From: Wuchereria bancrofti | Lineage: Eukaryota > Nematoda > Chromadorea > Rhabditida > Onchocercidae | Assembly (NCBI GenBank): GCA_005281725.1 | Contig: SSBO01000011.1 | Span: forward strand, 1-38,353 | Length of the DNA: 38,353 bases | Reading direction: 5' to 3' | Part shown: positions 20,801-35,361 of the stretch, in pieces | Position numbering within the stretch: the stretch's first letter is position 1 | Layout: every line of letters begins with the position of its first letter | The notes under the pieces: model-generated | Told to the model about the DNA's origin: nothing | Database searches by the model: none | Seen by the model: only the letters and a program-made list of their open reading frames with translations | Made by a program: the position numbers and the translations under genes

Positions 20801-23800
20801 GAATCTAAACTGACTGTTCTGTCTGTATGTAAATATCATAAATCGCGACCTAAGTTATGTCAATAAAACTGACAGTATGCTTCACTAAATTAATTCTGCT
20901 ATAATAAAAACTGATAACAATTACACATATTTCTTAGCAATTTGGACTTTAGAAAATGTACAAAATCAAATCACTCAATTTAATTCACCCGTTCACCACA
21001 CAAGTGATTCAAACTATCAAGTTAGTTTAATCTTAATATCAACAACAATTTGTTGATCATCTAAAAACATACTCACTAACAAAGGTTTAAAAATTTTTCT
21101 AAAAAAATTCTATGTTCTTCTTAAATTTTGAACATCATTAAATAATTGAACACAGTGTTTTTCCTGTAAATAATAACTAGTTGTGAAACTACTTTTGTTT
21201 TTCTTCGCATGCAATATTTTCTCTTTCAATAGCAGCTTCAATCTCTTCATCAGTAGGTAATGCCCATGCCGGTTGATGTATATTCTCACCACCACCTGCT
21301 GCGTACAATTCTCGCGCAGCAACAACCGGTCCATCCGGCAGCTGTAATAAGTTCACAATAGAAAATGACGAAAAAATGTAGCTATAAGATAGTTAGTTTA
21401 ATGATATTATGTTCGTCGTAAATTAATATCTATATTATCGAACTAAAAATTAATAAATATTTATATATTATCAAATTTAATCATTCACGGAACAACATTA
21501 AGTACACTAAACAATTATGCAGCTCACAACAGATGTGACATATTATTTTGTGCTTGCTCGATATTTTGATGAAAAATTTATCGTTTCTAAAAGAACATGA
21601 ATCAACTCTACATTAGGATTTGACGGACTACACTAATTTTTGTCATTCCTAACCATAAGTAACACATTTAAAGTAACTCAATATCAAAAAGAAAAAAAAA
21701 AGTAATAAATAAATCACCCAAAAGTTGATCTGAAATGATTCGAAATTATCGACAAGAGTGTTCTGAGCCAATTCCAATAGACCAATTACGGAAGGCTTCT
21801 CGGAATGTTGCGCTTCAATAAGTGCTGGCCAAACTCGTAATAATGTACTCCAATTTTGTCGAACACAAATTGCTAATCTCTTACCATTTAAAAGCATATA
21901 TAATGCACCCTGTAGAAAAAAAAAATATATGGAAAATATCCCAAATCCTATTTTATAGACAATTTAACTACGAACGAAATGTTCACTTGTCATCTTGAAC
22001 TTATTCAACTTGCTATCCCATAAACTATTGCATGTTCACGATAGCGACATAACTTCATATCAGATATAGTGATGCAAGAGCTTTTCAAAAGAAAAAAAAA
22101 AAACAACTACAATATTAGCTGTTAAACTAATCCCTGTAGCTCATCCAATACTAATTAGACTATTAATAGATCGAATGATTTCACATTAACTACCATAAAG
22201 GAAGTACAATTTTTTGAAATCATTTGAAAAAATAATTATTCACTTTGAATTGCTCATGAGATATATCGGATGATTCCTTAAGAAATGCGAGTATATCATC
22301 CAGCACAAGTAGATATGAATAAGGAAATGTCTGAATGCAGCCATCTAATATCCTCTGGGCATCAATTCGAGTCTGAAACATACTATCTTAATTTATATCA
22401 TAAATATTTACATCTCATTATTAATTTACATCGATAAATTATTTCTTTTCTAATCCAAATATTCACGAATATTTGAAAAATATGCGAGCTTGTATTGTTT
22501 GCCGTATTTCATTATTATTATAAATCATTAATTTCAACCATAAATTCACAAAAATAGCAAAAACATACAGCACTGTAGAGACTTGTACCTAATCGTACCA
22601 GTAATTTCATTATTTCCAAATGTTGCGCGGTAAAATAATATCCGGAACGTGTCAATGTTCGCTTCTATAATTTATTTATTTTTTTTCACCTTCAAAAATT
22701 AATGCAAAAAAATATTTAGAAGCTCACAAGTCACCTCATACTCATACCACCTCATAGATAAATTTGAAAGCAAGAAGACAACTTTGAATAGAAATACTTT
22801 CAGGTGAAAAGTCCAGAATTTTTGGAACCACTCTTCCAATTTCAATAATTTCTAATGCTCACATGATGCTGTAGCATAAGAAACTCCGTAGTGACCAGCT
22901 CTATGTTTGCTCGGTTTCCTTGCACTGTATCACCAACAATTCTTTTCGATAATATATAATTTTGGTTTTGCAAATCGAATTTCGTCTGAAAAATATCCAG
23001 TTTTACCATTATCGTTGGAAATCTATAGCACAGATTGTGACAAATGAAAGCTTTTCGAGTTTCAGTAGACCAACAATTCCTAACAAATTAACGAAATAAT
23101 TTACAGCAGTGTTGAATCACTTCGATCAAATCTATGTTCGCATTCCATTTAGAAAAGCCTTGCATAAAAATATCGGTACCAGTGATTTGATTTTGAAGAA
23201 ATCTTATCCTTCTATATCTTAGCTTCAATCATATATGTATTTATCAAATTCAAAACAATAAAAGTATAAAAGGAGACTGCTCATCTTTTCAAAATTGCGA
23301 AACGCATTTGAAATTTTTTCTTCCAAGCATACTATTCCAGTTGTAAAAGTAAACAAATTAAGTAAGGTAAACTAACGCGATCAATTCCACGCTGAAAAAC
23401 GAGAATATGTAAAATTTTGCATACAGCTGACAAGGATTTCGTATCATTTTCTCGATTTAGTACCAAATATTCCGCAACACTTTTTACTCGTTTCAGCACA
23501 AAATCTCGCACATTCGTCCCTTTATACGTCATTTCTGTAAAGATTGCGGAATAAAATCATCTTTATAAATTATAGTAGTGATGAGTAAACATTTATAGTT
23601 TTCAAGACGTTTAATACACGTTACGGCATAACGTAAGCTTCTTATAAAATAACACACAATACAAATACCTTTTACATAACTTGGAGCAGCAACAAACTGA
23701 AAAGGATAAACTTTCACTGGTGATTCTATCAGTGGTATCAATTTCCCATCGAGAGGTGGTAATGCAGCAGATACACCAGCCAAACAACTACATATTATTT

Positions 23801-26800
23801 CCAAAGATTTCAACATTTCTGTTCTAAAATTGGAATATAATTTTAGAGGAATACAAGTTGAAACAAATACAAGTTTTAGATTAATCCGTCTCATTTTTTC
23901 TTTTTTTTTTCATATAGCATTCGCATGCTCATACTGAATCATTATACTCATTCTTCGCAGAAGATATATTTCGATAAAAGAAAAATGAATCAGTATGCAG
24001 CAAAAAAGAAACAATAAACAAATAGCATGAAAGAAAAATTACTTGGAAAGAGAATCTGCATTCGTTAATTTTTCTAATTCTGGATAGAAAAATTCGTCCA
24101 GCACATCGTATGCTAGCTGAAACTCCTCGTCGGTTGGAATATGCCATTTCAATTCGAAAGTTTTTTTATCCGTTACTTTTGCCCAGTCCTGGAAAAATAG
24201 ACATCCTGATATCTTGAAATAAATATGAACTAAATATTTACATTTCACTTGATCAGTGATCTTCTAAAATTCAAAATTCCTCCTTCATTCCAGAAAATCA
24301 TCCAACAGTGCATTGTGAGAACTATAGAAAAATAAGAAAAGTTGATTTATGAAAAAAGAAAAACAGTAATACGAACTCTTATCGGAAGATATTTTTCGAA
24401 TGGTTGGTCGAGTTTTTCACGTCTGTATTCGCTGCTATCAGTATATATATTTGTTAAACCCGTTAACATACATTCCAATGCATTACACGACAGCTGTAAT
24501 ATAAGCTTCCGTAATTTTGCTCATTTTCAAACACTTAAATGGTTTTTTTTTTTTTTTTTACTCTCATAATTATAAATGAAATAAATACGGAAAGTTTTAA
24601 GGAAATAAAGAATTTGAATTCTTACATGACTAAACTCTACGAAGAAATCTTTTACTAGTAATGCAGATAAAGCGTAAGTTCTCCTATATTTTATTTCTTA
24701 TTTATTGCAGTTACAGTTTTACTCGAACTCCTTCTGAGAGTCATTTAGACGACACTGACTATTTAAACACAGAAAGGAAGAAGTCAGAATTCCAGGGAAT
24801 CCATTTTTTTTTTACCATCATTTTTCTAGGAAATAATGCATGAAAGGAAAAATAAAATTACCTCACATGCCGTACGACATGTCAAAGGCACAATCATTCG
24901 CAATAATTTCAACATTTTCGTCTTGTGTGATAAAATATACATTCCTGATGCTCTAAAGAGCTGCGAAGCCAAAATAATATACCATACCACTGTGGAGTCT
25001 AATTCTTCTTCTTCATATGATTCTTCTGAAAACAAAAATAGCAGCTTAGCAAAAAGAAATCATATTTGACTCTATCAATGCAGGAAATTTTTGAAAATTG
25101 AATTAACAAAATTCCATATATGTCAGTTTATCAAATGTCAATAATATGAATGAAAAAAAATATTAATTTATCCATCTCAAATTCTGATATATAATATGGA
25201 ATATTCATCCATTTAAATGTTCGTCAGAATTTTTCTTTTTTTTTTTTAATAAAATTAATGCTGAGATCAGAATGTATAAGATAACAAACTCTCATACTAT
25301 TATATTCGAAAAGAAAGCATTGAAAATTTCAAGAAATTTTTCATGAAAAAATGAAAAAAAAAGATCATATAGATGAAAACAGTTTGGTACGCACCTGTTA
25401 TTAGCGGGACCAATTTCTCTGTAATCAAATCCAAAAATAGATCCAGGGATTGCTGTGGATTTGTCTAAACAGTTCACGATTTAATACTGCTGTGTAAAAA
25501 CTTCACGTAAAAAAAAAAAAAAAACTTCTATTTCCATACATATATTTTGTTAGTTGACACCAAAACAGTGAAAATTTTCGATATGTTTCTCATTTTAATC
25601 AGCAAATGAGAGATATACATTGAATTTTAAGAGTTGTCAATAAATTTAAGAATCTAGATAAACATTTCAAATTCAATTATACAAAAAATGATAAGTTCCA
25701 AATTTTGTTATAAAAAAAAATGCAATAAATATACCCTAACAGCGCAGAAAATCATTTCTGAAACGGTATCCGCAGCCAATCGGCTATCGTACATATTTGT
25801 GGAAATGAAATCATATAATTTATCTATGGCGATCTAAAAAACAAAGTTGCTTTTTTTTCCTGACTCACATTAACTGATTTCTTGAAATCATTGAAATTCT
25901 AACCATAAACCTTTCTAATTGGCTGATTTTATAACACAAACAGTATGCAAAATGCTAATAAGAAGTATTAGAATCTTAAGCTTCCAGTTAAATTACAAAT
26001 ATCAAATGCTCAAAAAATTCTCACTCATTTTATCAAATACTCACTTTATAAATTGATGTGCTGCAGTTACCAAGAAGAGCACGAAATACAGAAAATATGC
26101 CTCGTTTTATCACTGTTTCTTCCACTGATAATTTTGATTGTGATTTAGCGCCCAATGAACCCTGTACTGTCGTTACTGCTGGTGCACCACCCGTAAAAAC
26201 ATGAATTATCTCTATCATCCTGTAAACAACACATTTTGCAATGAAAGATAAGTAAAGAAGATGCAAGGAATTGAATAAATTAAGAAAAAAAAATGAAATA
26301 CAACTCACTTATCTAAAAGATTTTGTACAATTGTTTCGAAATTTGCTGTTGCTGAACAAACTTCTTGCTCTTCTTCTGTTAAATCATTTCGTACATGAAT
26401 AGCTTCCGAACAATCAACAATGGGTACCAATGTTATTAGCAAATTTATGATCTAAATCAAACCGAAGAATAATAATTACAAAAAGAAAGGTTTGTAATGT
26501 TGACATTTATTAAAGAATTATTCTCACAAAATGCCTTTTCAATTAGCCAGTCAATTTCGTGTGATATTTTCGGCAAAATCGCCAAGTAACACTTTCATAC
26601 CATAATTATCGAATCATTCAGTACTACAAACCAAATTTCTCGGTTTTCAAACCCGGACAATATATACCAAACATCTCAGAATAAATCCGAATGACAATTA
26701 TCAAAGCATACCATATCCTATTCTTTGATCAGTTTACTGCAGTTTTTCGTGCATAACTTCACTTAACTTACAAATCATTTACCATCATTATGCGCATTCG

Positions 26801-29800
26801 TCCTGAATGGAAGTTATTCAGCTACTATTAATATCAAGAAATGAACAAACCTGAAATGTTAGCAGCATTTTTGAGATATCATTAGCATCTAAACCGGGTA
26901 GAACTGAATTAAGAAGCGCAATGGCATGACTACGATACGGTTTGTCGGAAAGTTCTTCCATTGTTTGTAACGGAGCACGTTTGTGACTGCCCAAATTAGA
27001 ATCATCACGAACCAATGTAACGCAAACTGCTATTAGTGCATTCATAGACTGTACCAAACGATGAGGTTCAACTACTGTCTCTAATGCAGGATATACCCTA
27101 CAAAATATATAAAATAAAAGAAGTGAAAAGTTTCTGAATATTTTTAGTTAAAACTTGCTGAAAAAAAAAGAAGCCGTTTCAAACTAATATGTCATATTCA
27201 ACAATATAAAACAATATCACTATAGAAGACGCATTACCTGAATGCATAAAAGCTATATCTATTTTTTATATTTAGTAAACAAATAAATTTTTATATATCT
27301 AGTAAACGAAAACAAATGGTTTTCATTTCTAATCTAATCTAATATGTTCCATGAAACATAGACTTACAAATCAAGAACTGCTGGTACAACGATTCGCGGT
27401 GCAATTTGCGATAGATTACGAATTATAGCAGGTGCATATTCCATTTTGTACTTTGCAAATAATGCAAGTTTAGCACATGGCAATACAGATTCCACAAACT
27501 CATCCAATTGTACATTTGTTAAACGAAGATTTGCTGGAACCTAAATCAAATAAACAGTAAAAGAAACTATATAGCTGATATTGAATGCCATCACATGGTT
27601 ATGAGTAATATATACGATTGATATAGCAGTAGGTTACACTAAATTTCACAAAAGATTTTATTTATTTGTTTTCTAACCAAAAGAAAATATATTCAAAATA
27701 GTTTTTTATCTCACAAATGAAGTAAAAAAAGAAAAAAAAACCTGTGGATGACAGCTAGGCTTTTGGTATCGCTCCTTGTGTAATCTACTGCAAACAGAAT
27801 TCACCAATCTCAATAAAAAGTGAAGTATTGTAATGGAATGATGACCATAATTCGAAGGATGAAAATATGATTCCAATGAACGGAAAAGACGAGTGAGATG
27901 ATTCTGGATTCTAAAATGACAGAATGATAAATGAACTTCAATTTGAAGGAAAAAGAATACATTTCTTTTTTATATCTAGAAAATAGAAAAAAAAAAAAAA
28001 CACGACAGAAAAACTGCCAAAGTATATGCAAATGTAAAAATACTTTTCATAAATTGTTTAGATAAATTAGCTATCTGATGCATAGGTTAAACTTATAAAT
28101 AAGTCACCTAAAAGAACGGAAACTAACCCATTATTTGGTCCGCCAAGCATATATGCTAACCATATAGCAGCGTGATCAAGATGAAATGAGGTAGTCGAAC
28201 AAATGTTAACTCGTTCAGTACCTTGCCCTATCTCCAAATTTAATGCACGTAATACCCGTGTCATTATTATATCGTATTTATCATGCCAATCGATTAGACC
28301 AGGACATTCACGTGATAAGCTTAAATTTGTTACATAAATTATTGTAGCTATTTTTATTTTATAAATTATGCTCATGATTCTCATTGTTAGCTCTTTTCTA
28401 AGTACCTTGTAAGTTATGTCCTCACTTTTTTTTTTTATTTCTACAGATTTATGATAGAATTAGAATTATTTGGATATCATACATAATGTTCCTTCATTGG
28501 AAGTGCATCCAAATGTTAAGTATGTTCAACGTTAATTATTTCAACGGAAACGTAAAATAACATTTGTTCTGCAGTTTAGTTTCAACTGGTTATCAAAAAA
28601 ACCTTATAATTTTAAATATATTAAACTAATTATTACTATACCGAGCTAAAAGTCCTTCTATCTTGGATTCATACGATGAATTTGTTTCAAGAATTGTAAA
28701 CCAATGCCACATTTCATCGAACCATAAACTGGCACCATATTTCATATGCATTTCTTGCTCCATACAAGTTGGCAAAAACAAATTCAATAAACATACTGCT
28801 CGTGACATGCTCTCATCCCATGGACATATGTAGGGTCGTACCTTAGAAACGAAAACAACTTAGTTAAGCCAAAAAAAAAAAAGTAAAAAATGATTTTTAG
28901 TGTTTCATAATTACAAAAGTTCTTTTCCAGAACTTAAATTGAATCTGATTCAGCTACTTCATACTGAGGTACAAAATACAGTACAGTGAACTATTAGATG
29001 TAGCAAATAATCCCGTAGTTATAGAAAAAATTGATAAGTAGATGTAATGCATTAGCAAATTTTGCCAAACTCAATTTCTTTTTTTTAAGAAAAAACATAA
29101 TGATCAACCTGTAAGCGTATCAAGAAAAAAATAAACAAATAAAGTGAAAAAATAAATATTTTAACTCTGATTCTCCACCTATATCCCAGCACAACAAACT
29201 ATCAATTAGCTGATATAATCATCCATCTCAAGCTATATCCTTCTTCAAACTGCCGTATTCATATTACCAATTAATTAATAGCTATATTTCGGAATAAATA
29301 TATGAATAGTAAAATGTAAAATCAACTATCAGAGCAACTTACTTCATCTAGAATTTCCCGTGTGGAATTCACGTTGAAGTAGGTCCTGCAGTGTATAATC
29401 ACCTGAAAACAAGACCACATTTGATTCGTGTTGTATTTTAATTATCAGTGCGATTGATATTGAAATGGTAACATAAACAGTAATACCAACTGGCAGAAGG
29501 TTAGTAAATGACTATATCCGATTTTTGGTCACCAAAGAAGGTCAAATAATCGAAAAATCTCTAAGAAATAAAGGATACCTAATGTCTAAATCAGAATAAA
29601 ATTGTTTAAATTACATATTAAAAAAATAAAGAATCTGCATAATTTAAGCTAACTTGCTCCAGTGACGTCTTCATCCCATCCGGTAACAGCAACACCCCAT
29701 CTTCCTCCAAACTTTTGAAGCTCACTTCGACATAGATATCATAGAGTGGTTTCCATTCAAGCTGTATATCATCCCGTGACAGTAACTCCTTCCGACTTAA

Positions 29801-31591
29801 AATACAGCAGAATGTTTATCACACTGTTAACTTGTAAAAAGAAGACATACTTTTAAAAAAATTTTTTTTTTCATTTATCAGGAAAACCAGAGACCAAAAT
29901 AAAAATTGCTACAGATTGATATACACAGTATGATATCAAGATTGTTAGACTTCTCTTTCAAATTGTCAGTAAAAACAGCTCAGGAAATGTCAATTTCACA
30001 ATATTCTTCATCATGAAACTAATTATTTTTTTCAAACTTACAATAGCAAATTTGAGAGAGATTGAGCGCATATTTTCACTATCCGAAAATCAGCTCCTTT
30101 CATTGTCATGCAAGCATAGCATAACTTCACCAAAGCGATATGATCTGCTTTTGTGAAACGGCGTGAATATAAATTGATATATCTGAATTCAATTTAATTA
30201 AATTTATTTCGTTAGTTTTATTTCATTCAGCAGAAATTCAACTGCGGAAAAATAAAACTATAGAATAGTGAATTAACAAACAGTATCGTAGTCATATTTA
30301 TTCAGAACGCTGTGTATGACAAAATTGGCTGAACTTCAGATACTAATGATGTTAATTTATGCATAATACCAAATGAACAAATAGATAATCTGTTACAAAT
30401 AAAAAATGCATGTTTTGAAGTAAAGGAATGTTAAAATTACAACAATAGGATTGTAGAACTTACTTATCCAATTCACATATCCAATGAACGAAACCAGGCC
30501 GTATATCTCGTAGCATTACAGCATGGACCAAACCAACCTTAATGTGCCTACAAATGGCTAATAACTATCCATAATGAAATAATTTCTGCATAAGAAATGA
30601 AAAAAAATCCTTAATATTCCTGGAAGAAAAATGAAATGAAGCTATCATTTCCTACCAAAAACTGTTGATTCCATCGAAAGAAAAATGGAATGATGCAAAT
30701 CCCAAATGATAATTCATAATTAAATTTAATAAACTTCCATGTGCACGGAGCTCTCTCTTTCTCCCAAAACTTAGCCAAATTAAAATGGTATCAAATAAGA
30801 TTATACCTAAAATGATCGTCAGCTTCTTTTTGCATTTCTTCGTAATATGGCAAATGTTTTAATTGCCAAATTTCCTTCTGAAATGGTGATGTAACCTCTT
30901 CTTCATCCACATCCATTGCCGCTTCTTCAATTTTAAAACAAAAAGATTGTAAAAATTCGTCGTGATTAAAAGTGTTATTTCTTCAGTGGATGAATTAACT
31001 AACATCAAAAATCAATATCAACTATAGAAGGACACTGTAAAGAAAGATGATAACATTATCAAATGTTCTGATAAGAAATATTATAATAACTTGATATGAA
31101 GCAAAGTCATATTTACTCACATTTCAATCATTTTTGTATTGCCAAATTTTAAACTCATATTTCTGTATTATTATGAATCAAAATTATCTGTAATAATTGG
31201 TAAATAGAATTTCCTTTTCTTCCAAACAAATTGAAACATGCAGCTCTTTAATTTTCCGAAGTAAAAATAATCCCTTTCTTTTTATTTCCCTTTTTCCAAC
31301 AAAGTAAGTACGAAGCTAAATGTTTTACACGTATGTGATATGACCAATTTAAACTACCTGCTACAATAACATTAATTAAAAATGTTTCTGCTTGTTTTCA
31401 TGTTATTATCAATACATTATGTGCTAGAAATTATTGTACCATTTATATGTGAAAATTGAATTTTTTTTTGACAAACTACCTGCGTCGGAGAAATAGTGTT
31501 CATCATTATTTTCCATATCCATTTCCAAATCACTCAAACTACTATCATCTGCTGATCCATCAGTGTTACTGTTACACTCCGAATCAGACAT
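14833..31591 (-). CDS. PSME4: Proteasome activator complex subunit 4 (PA200/Blm10)
   Basis: Giant HEAT-repeat solenoid that caps the 20S proteasome, mainly in the nucleus, with roles in histone turnover and DNA repair. 38 exons with unbroken phase: 31591-31480, 30924-30807, 30547-30464, 30182-30042, 29795-29654, 29402-29343, 28841-28642, 28319-28128, 27910-27742, 27540-27368, 27097-26851, 26451-26309, 26219-26045, 25833-25735, 25464-25395, 25025-24862, 24493-24377, 24188-24043, 23823-23669, 23534-23377, 22985-22863, 22664-22569, 22372-22244, 21909-21718, 21341-21193, 20750-20613, 20280-20154, 19899-19736, 19378-19183, 18758-18681, 18472-18201, 17572-17326, 16898-16782, 16586-16462, 16189-16084, 15798-15571, 15376-15212, 14967-14833. 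Total 5652 nt, 1883 residues (human 1843). Residues 1-60 are acidic. Family signatures include [57 protein letters not shown] and the end VSPNYYV, equivalent to the YYA tail that docks into the 20S ring. An AG (TTTATTGTAG) directly precedes the ATG. Confidence 0.96.
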
Positions 31592-32855
31592 CTACAATAA
31601 ATATTATTAGCCATTAGATAATACGAATAATTTCAGCACAATATCAATTTCTTAATATCAATAATAATATTACAATTTGAGAAGCAAATATGATATCACC
31701 AAAGGAAAGAAGTGTAATATCTTCGAAGAGTGAATTATTTTTGCGTTAATGAAATATTATCAGCATTCTGCTATTGATAATTAATCACAGTGTAATGTCA
31801 AATTATAATCTATAAACCTTATCGAAAAACCTCACCCTAAAAAAGAAAGAAAAGCTTAATTTGAAAAAAGAAAAATCATAAACCTTATCTTAGTAAATCT
31901 ATAAAAGCTTAGTATAAATAGGTAGAGACATATTTTCTTAGCTTATATTAACATTTTCCATTGCATGCAAGCCAAGATTATGTCACATCTATTATAGTAG
32001 AACTATTAATACCTTTTATATCAAGAAAAATATAAGTTTCACAAATTTACGATTCATCTCTTCCTTGTAAGCACAATTACAAAAAAAAGGAAAGAAAAAG
32101 AGAATAAAAAACTTAAATATAACGAAATTGAATTGTTTTCAATAAACGCAGCCCAAATTTGAAAACGTTAAATGTAAACATTACGATTTCATCATAATGA
32201 CATATTATTCGACAGTTTACTTTATCTATTAAATAATTTTATACAACTTGTATTTGCAGCAATTTAATTTCCATCTAAGAAGAAATACAACTTCTAACTT
32301 TTTTTTAATTATTTTATTTCTAAGGATTATATCATATATAAGCAGTTTAAATTTAATCAATTTTCCTAAAAAACAATATTAAATTTTGATTATAATATTA
32401 CTGTAAATGACAGTATAAATTAGTCAAATTTCTTCCTGAGATTGTGTTTCGAATAGGAAATGAGAAAATGAAAGAAGAAAAAAACAAAATGATACATAAA
32501 TTCAATTAATAGATTTTTTTTTTGAATATTTAAATTCTACTATGTATTTAAATAACACAACAGTGATAGAATAAAATAATTCTTTTTTAGTTAATGTTTG
32601 ATTTGAACATAAAATTTCCGAATTTGTTTCGATTGAATAATATTTAAAGTGAAATTTGATAAGTATATTACGGAATAATTAGATTAAACAAGAATAGTAC
32701 TATAATATATTGTGCAAACTTGAAATTTTGCATTTAAATAAATATACTTATTGATATTGTTGAATTAAATAAAATTTACATCATTTAAAATACAAATGAA
32801 ATAAGAAAAAAAAATGGGAAATGAACGATACTATTGAGAAAAAAGTTTTTAAATT

Positions 32856-33205
32856 CATTTTCATCTAAAATTAATAAACATTTTATCGTATTTTTCATCT
32901 GATTGCTTAAATTACACAAATAATTATTTAATTTTTTAATTTGTTATATATTCTTTTAAGCATATTTCAGGAAATAATATGATTGTGTCGTATTGATGTG
33001 ATATGATAATATGATATGATATGTGATACCACAATAGATAAGTAATTTGTCATTTTCATCTAAAATTAACAAACATTTCATTGTACTTTTGATTTAATTA
33101 CTTAAATTACACAAGTAATTATTTCATTTCTTATATATTCTTTTGAGCATTTTTCAAAAAAATAATGATTATGTCTTACTGATATGATATGACATGATAT
33201 GCTGA
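32856..33205. repeat. Diverged tandem duplication, about 195-bp period
   Basis: The segment from 32856 and the segment from 33051 both start CATTTTCATCTAAAATTAA. Both run through AAATTACACAA-TAATTATTT, TATATATTCTTTT-AGCAT, GATT-TGTC and then GATATGATAT-rich tails. Scattered substitutions and small indels separate them, so the event is not recent. Confidence 0.75.
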
Positions 33206-34743
33206 TAAATGCTATCATATTTAAATGAATATATTATGTGATATGATAGTAATATTATGATATTATCTAATATAATAGTTATTAATTAATTTGATGTTTT
33301 ATAGAAATATATGATAGTGCTTGAATGAATACATTGATTTTCAGTAATTAATTAATTTAGTATTTTATAGTATTATATTACTATCTAGTATAATAGTATT
33401 GATTTCATAGAGATATATTAAATTATATAGTTTTTTAAATAAAATACTAAATTAATTATTTAAAAGAAACTTAATTTAAAATTTAAATTAAAAAAATAAC
33501 TTAATTTAAAAAATAATAATAATTGATTGGCTATAAATCATAAATAAAATGAAATGATTCCAATTTGATTATTCACTTAAGAATACAAAATTACTGAAAA
33601 AAAAAAGGGGAAAAATGGATGTTAATGAAATAAGCATTGATGATTTAAACATTAGATAAATTCAATTATTTCATTCAAAAAGCTAAATTAAAAATTGTTG
33701 AATGACTGAAACTTAAATGAATTTAAATATTCTGTTCAAAAAATTAAACATTGCCAGGATTATTTGAAATGTTTGTTTGAATAGTTAAAGGGTTACATGA
33801 TTACAGAGGAATACTTGAAATGATTTACAATCATTATTTATGAGATATGACAAATTTTTAGTATAATATTTCAGGTGGCTAATAATTTGAAATTATTTGG
33901 AATAGGAATTTCAAATGATACAAATTATTTCGAATTAATCAGCTTCAAAAGTTTTTATTTATATTCCAAATCATTTATTTTTCTAATTAACAAGCATGTA
34001 ATAAACCATCGGTTAGTTTAGACTTTTATAATTCATAAATTAATGATAGTTTTTTTTTTTTAAATATTTTTAAATTCATTGAATTTGATGTGATATTTTG
34101 TTTATTTTTTTATATGTACGAATTATGAAATTTCATTTTTTATTCTTTAATGCAAAAATATTGAAATATAGACCAAATCACATTATCACATAAAATCAAT
34201 CACTGCATAAAATGTATGGCAAATAACATTTTGTCTTGTAGTAATTGTAAAATTAAACTTAAAAGAGAATATTTTGTATGCAAATAGATCAAAGAGTATT
34301 TTACTTAAAGTTAATTTACACGTTTATCCATTCGAATATCATTTTAATTAATACTTTACACATGAGAGGTAATCATTAATTGTTTCAGATTTGAATCATT
34401 TATTGTAAACAACAATATGATTGTAAACAAAACAAATGTAACTCATTTGATTAATTATTCATTACCATTTCCAATTTTAATTAACTAAAACTTTTAGCAG
34501 CAACAAAATTCACTTTATCTAAAACATACATTTATTGTTTAGTGCACAAAAATAATTCAAATTTATCAGATACGCATAACTTTATGATATTCACAATTTC
34601 TAAAAGTTTATATAAGTTTATGACAAAAGTAGGAAAATGGAGCAGAAAAAGAAAAAAATGATAATTTAAAATAAAAAAAAAGTAATGAATAACATTTAAG
34701 TTCAATGCTTACTTACTGTTCGTTCAATTATCATATGAAATTC

Positions 34744-34857
34744 ATATGTGAAAATATCGAAAATTAATTTTGAAATACAATTATATTTTGATTAAATACT
34801 TGAGAATATGTGAAAATATCGAAAATTAATTTTAAAATACAATTATATTTTGATTAA
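34744..34857. repeat. 52-bp tandem duplication, copies at 34744-34795 and 34806-34857
   Basis: Both copies start ATATGTGAAAATATCG and end TATATTTTGATTAA. One difference (G to A) was seen over 52 bases, with an offset of 62. The near identity suggests a recent duplication. Confidence 0.85.
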
Positions 34858-34908
34858 TTAATTGAGCTAAATCATGTTTGCTTGCATAATGCTAATAATA
34901 TCATTATC

Positions 34909-34950
34909 AATAATCTTATTGACAATAATTTTGTTGTCAATAAAATTATT
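34909..34950. repeat. Inverted repeat: 17-bp arms, 8-nt loop, one mismatch
   Basis: The left arm 34909-34925 ends TTATTGACAA. The right arm 34934-34950 starts TTGTCAATAA. The arms pair at 16 of 17 positions across an 8-base loop. It could form a cruciform or RNA hairpin. No gene or transposon end was recognised around it. Confidence 0.7.
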
Positions 34951-35361
34951 ACTTTAATTCAATTTGTTATTTTAATTTAACAAATTAAAGATCAAAATAA
35001 TTCATAGTTTCTATTAAATAAAACCTATAAAACTGCACTATTACCATCATTATTACTACTATTTGCGAAAAGAAAAAGAATGAAATCGAAAATTTTTCAA
35101 TCATTTTAAAACTTTATTTGTAATTTTTGATTTTTATCAAACTATCTACCTATTATTATCTAGAAAAAAAAAAAGGAATGATTGGTTGAAAAGAAAAAGA
35201 AAAGAATTCTTTACCAATTTAATTCATAAAAAAAAAAATTAATCATTCACTTTAATGATGAAAAAAGAAGAAGTAAAAATTAAAAAATTGAAATTCTTAA
35301 TTAAATTTCATAATAACTGAAAGAAAAAAAAAACAGATTGTATAGAAGTAATAAAAATTTT

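Larger units (their letters stand above)
31592..35361. other. 3.8-kb very AT-rich intergenic region with local duplications
   Basis: Lies between PSME4 (5' side) and the MAGUK gene (3' side), both on the minus strand. No coding frame was found. It holds a diverged tandem duplication (32856-33205), ATATGAT-type simple repeats around 32985-33250, a 52-bp tandem duplication (34744-34857) and a hairpin (34909-34950). The PSME4 promoter is expected near its right-hand start at 31.6 kb. Confidence 0.5.
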
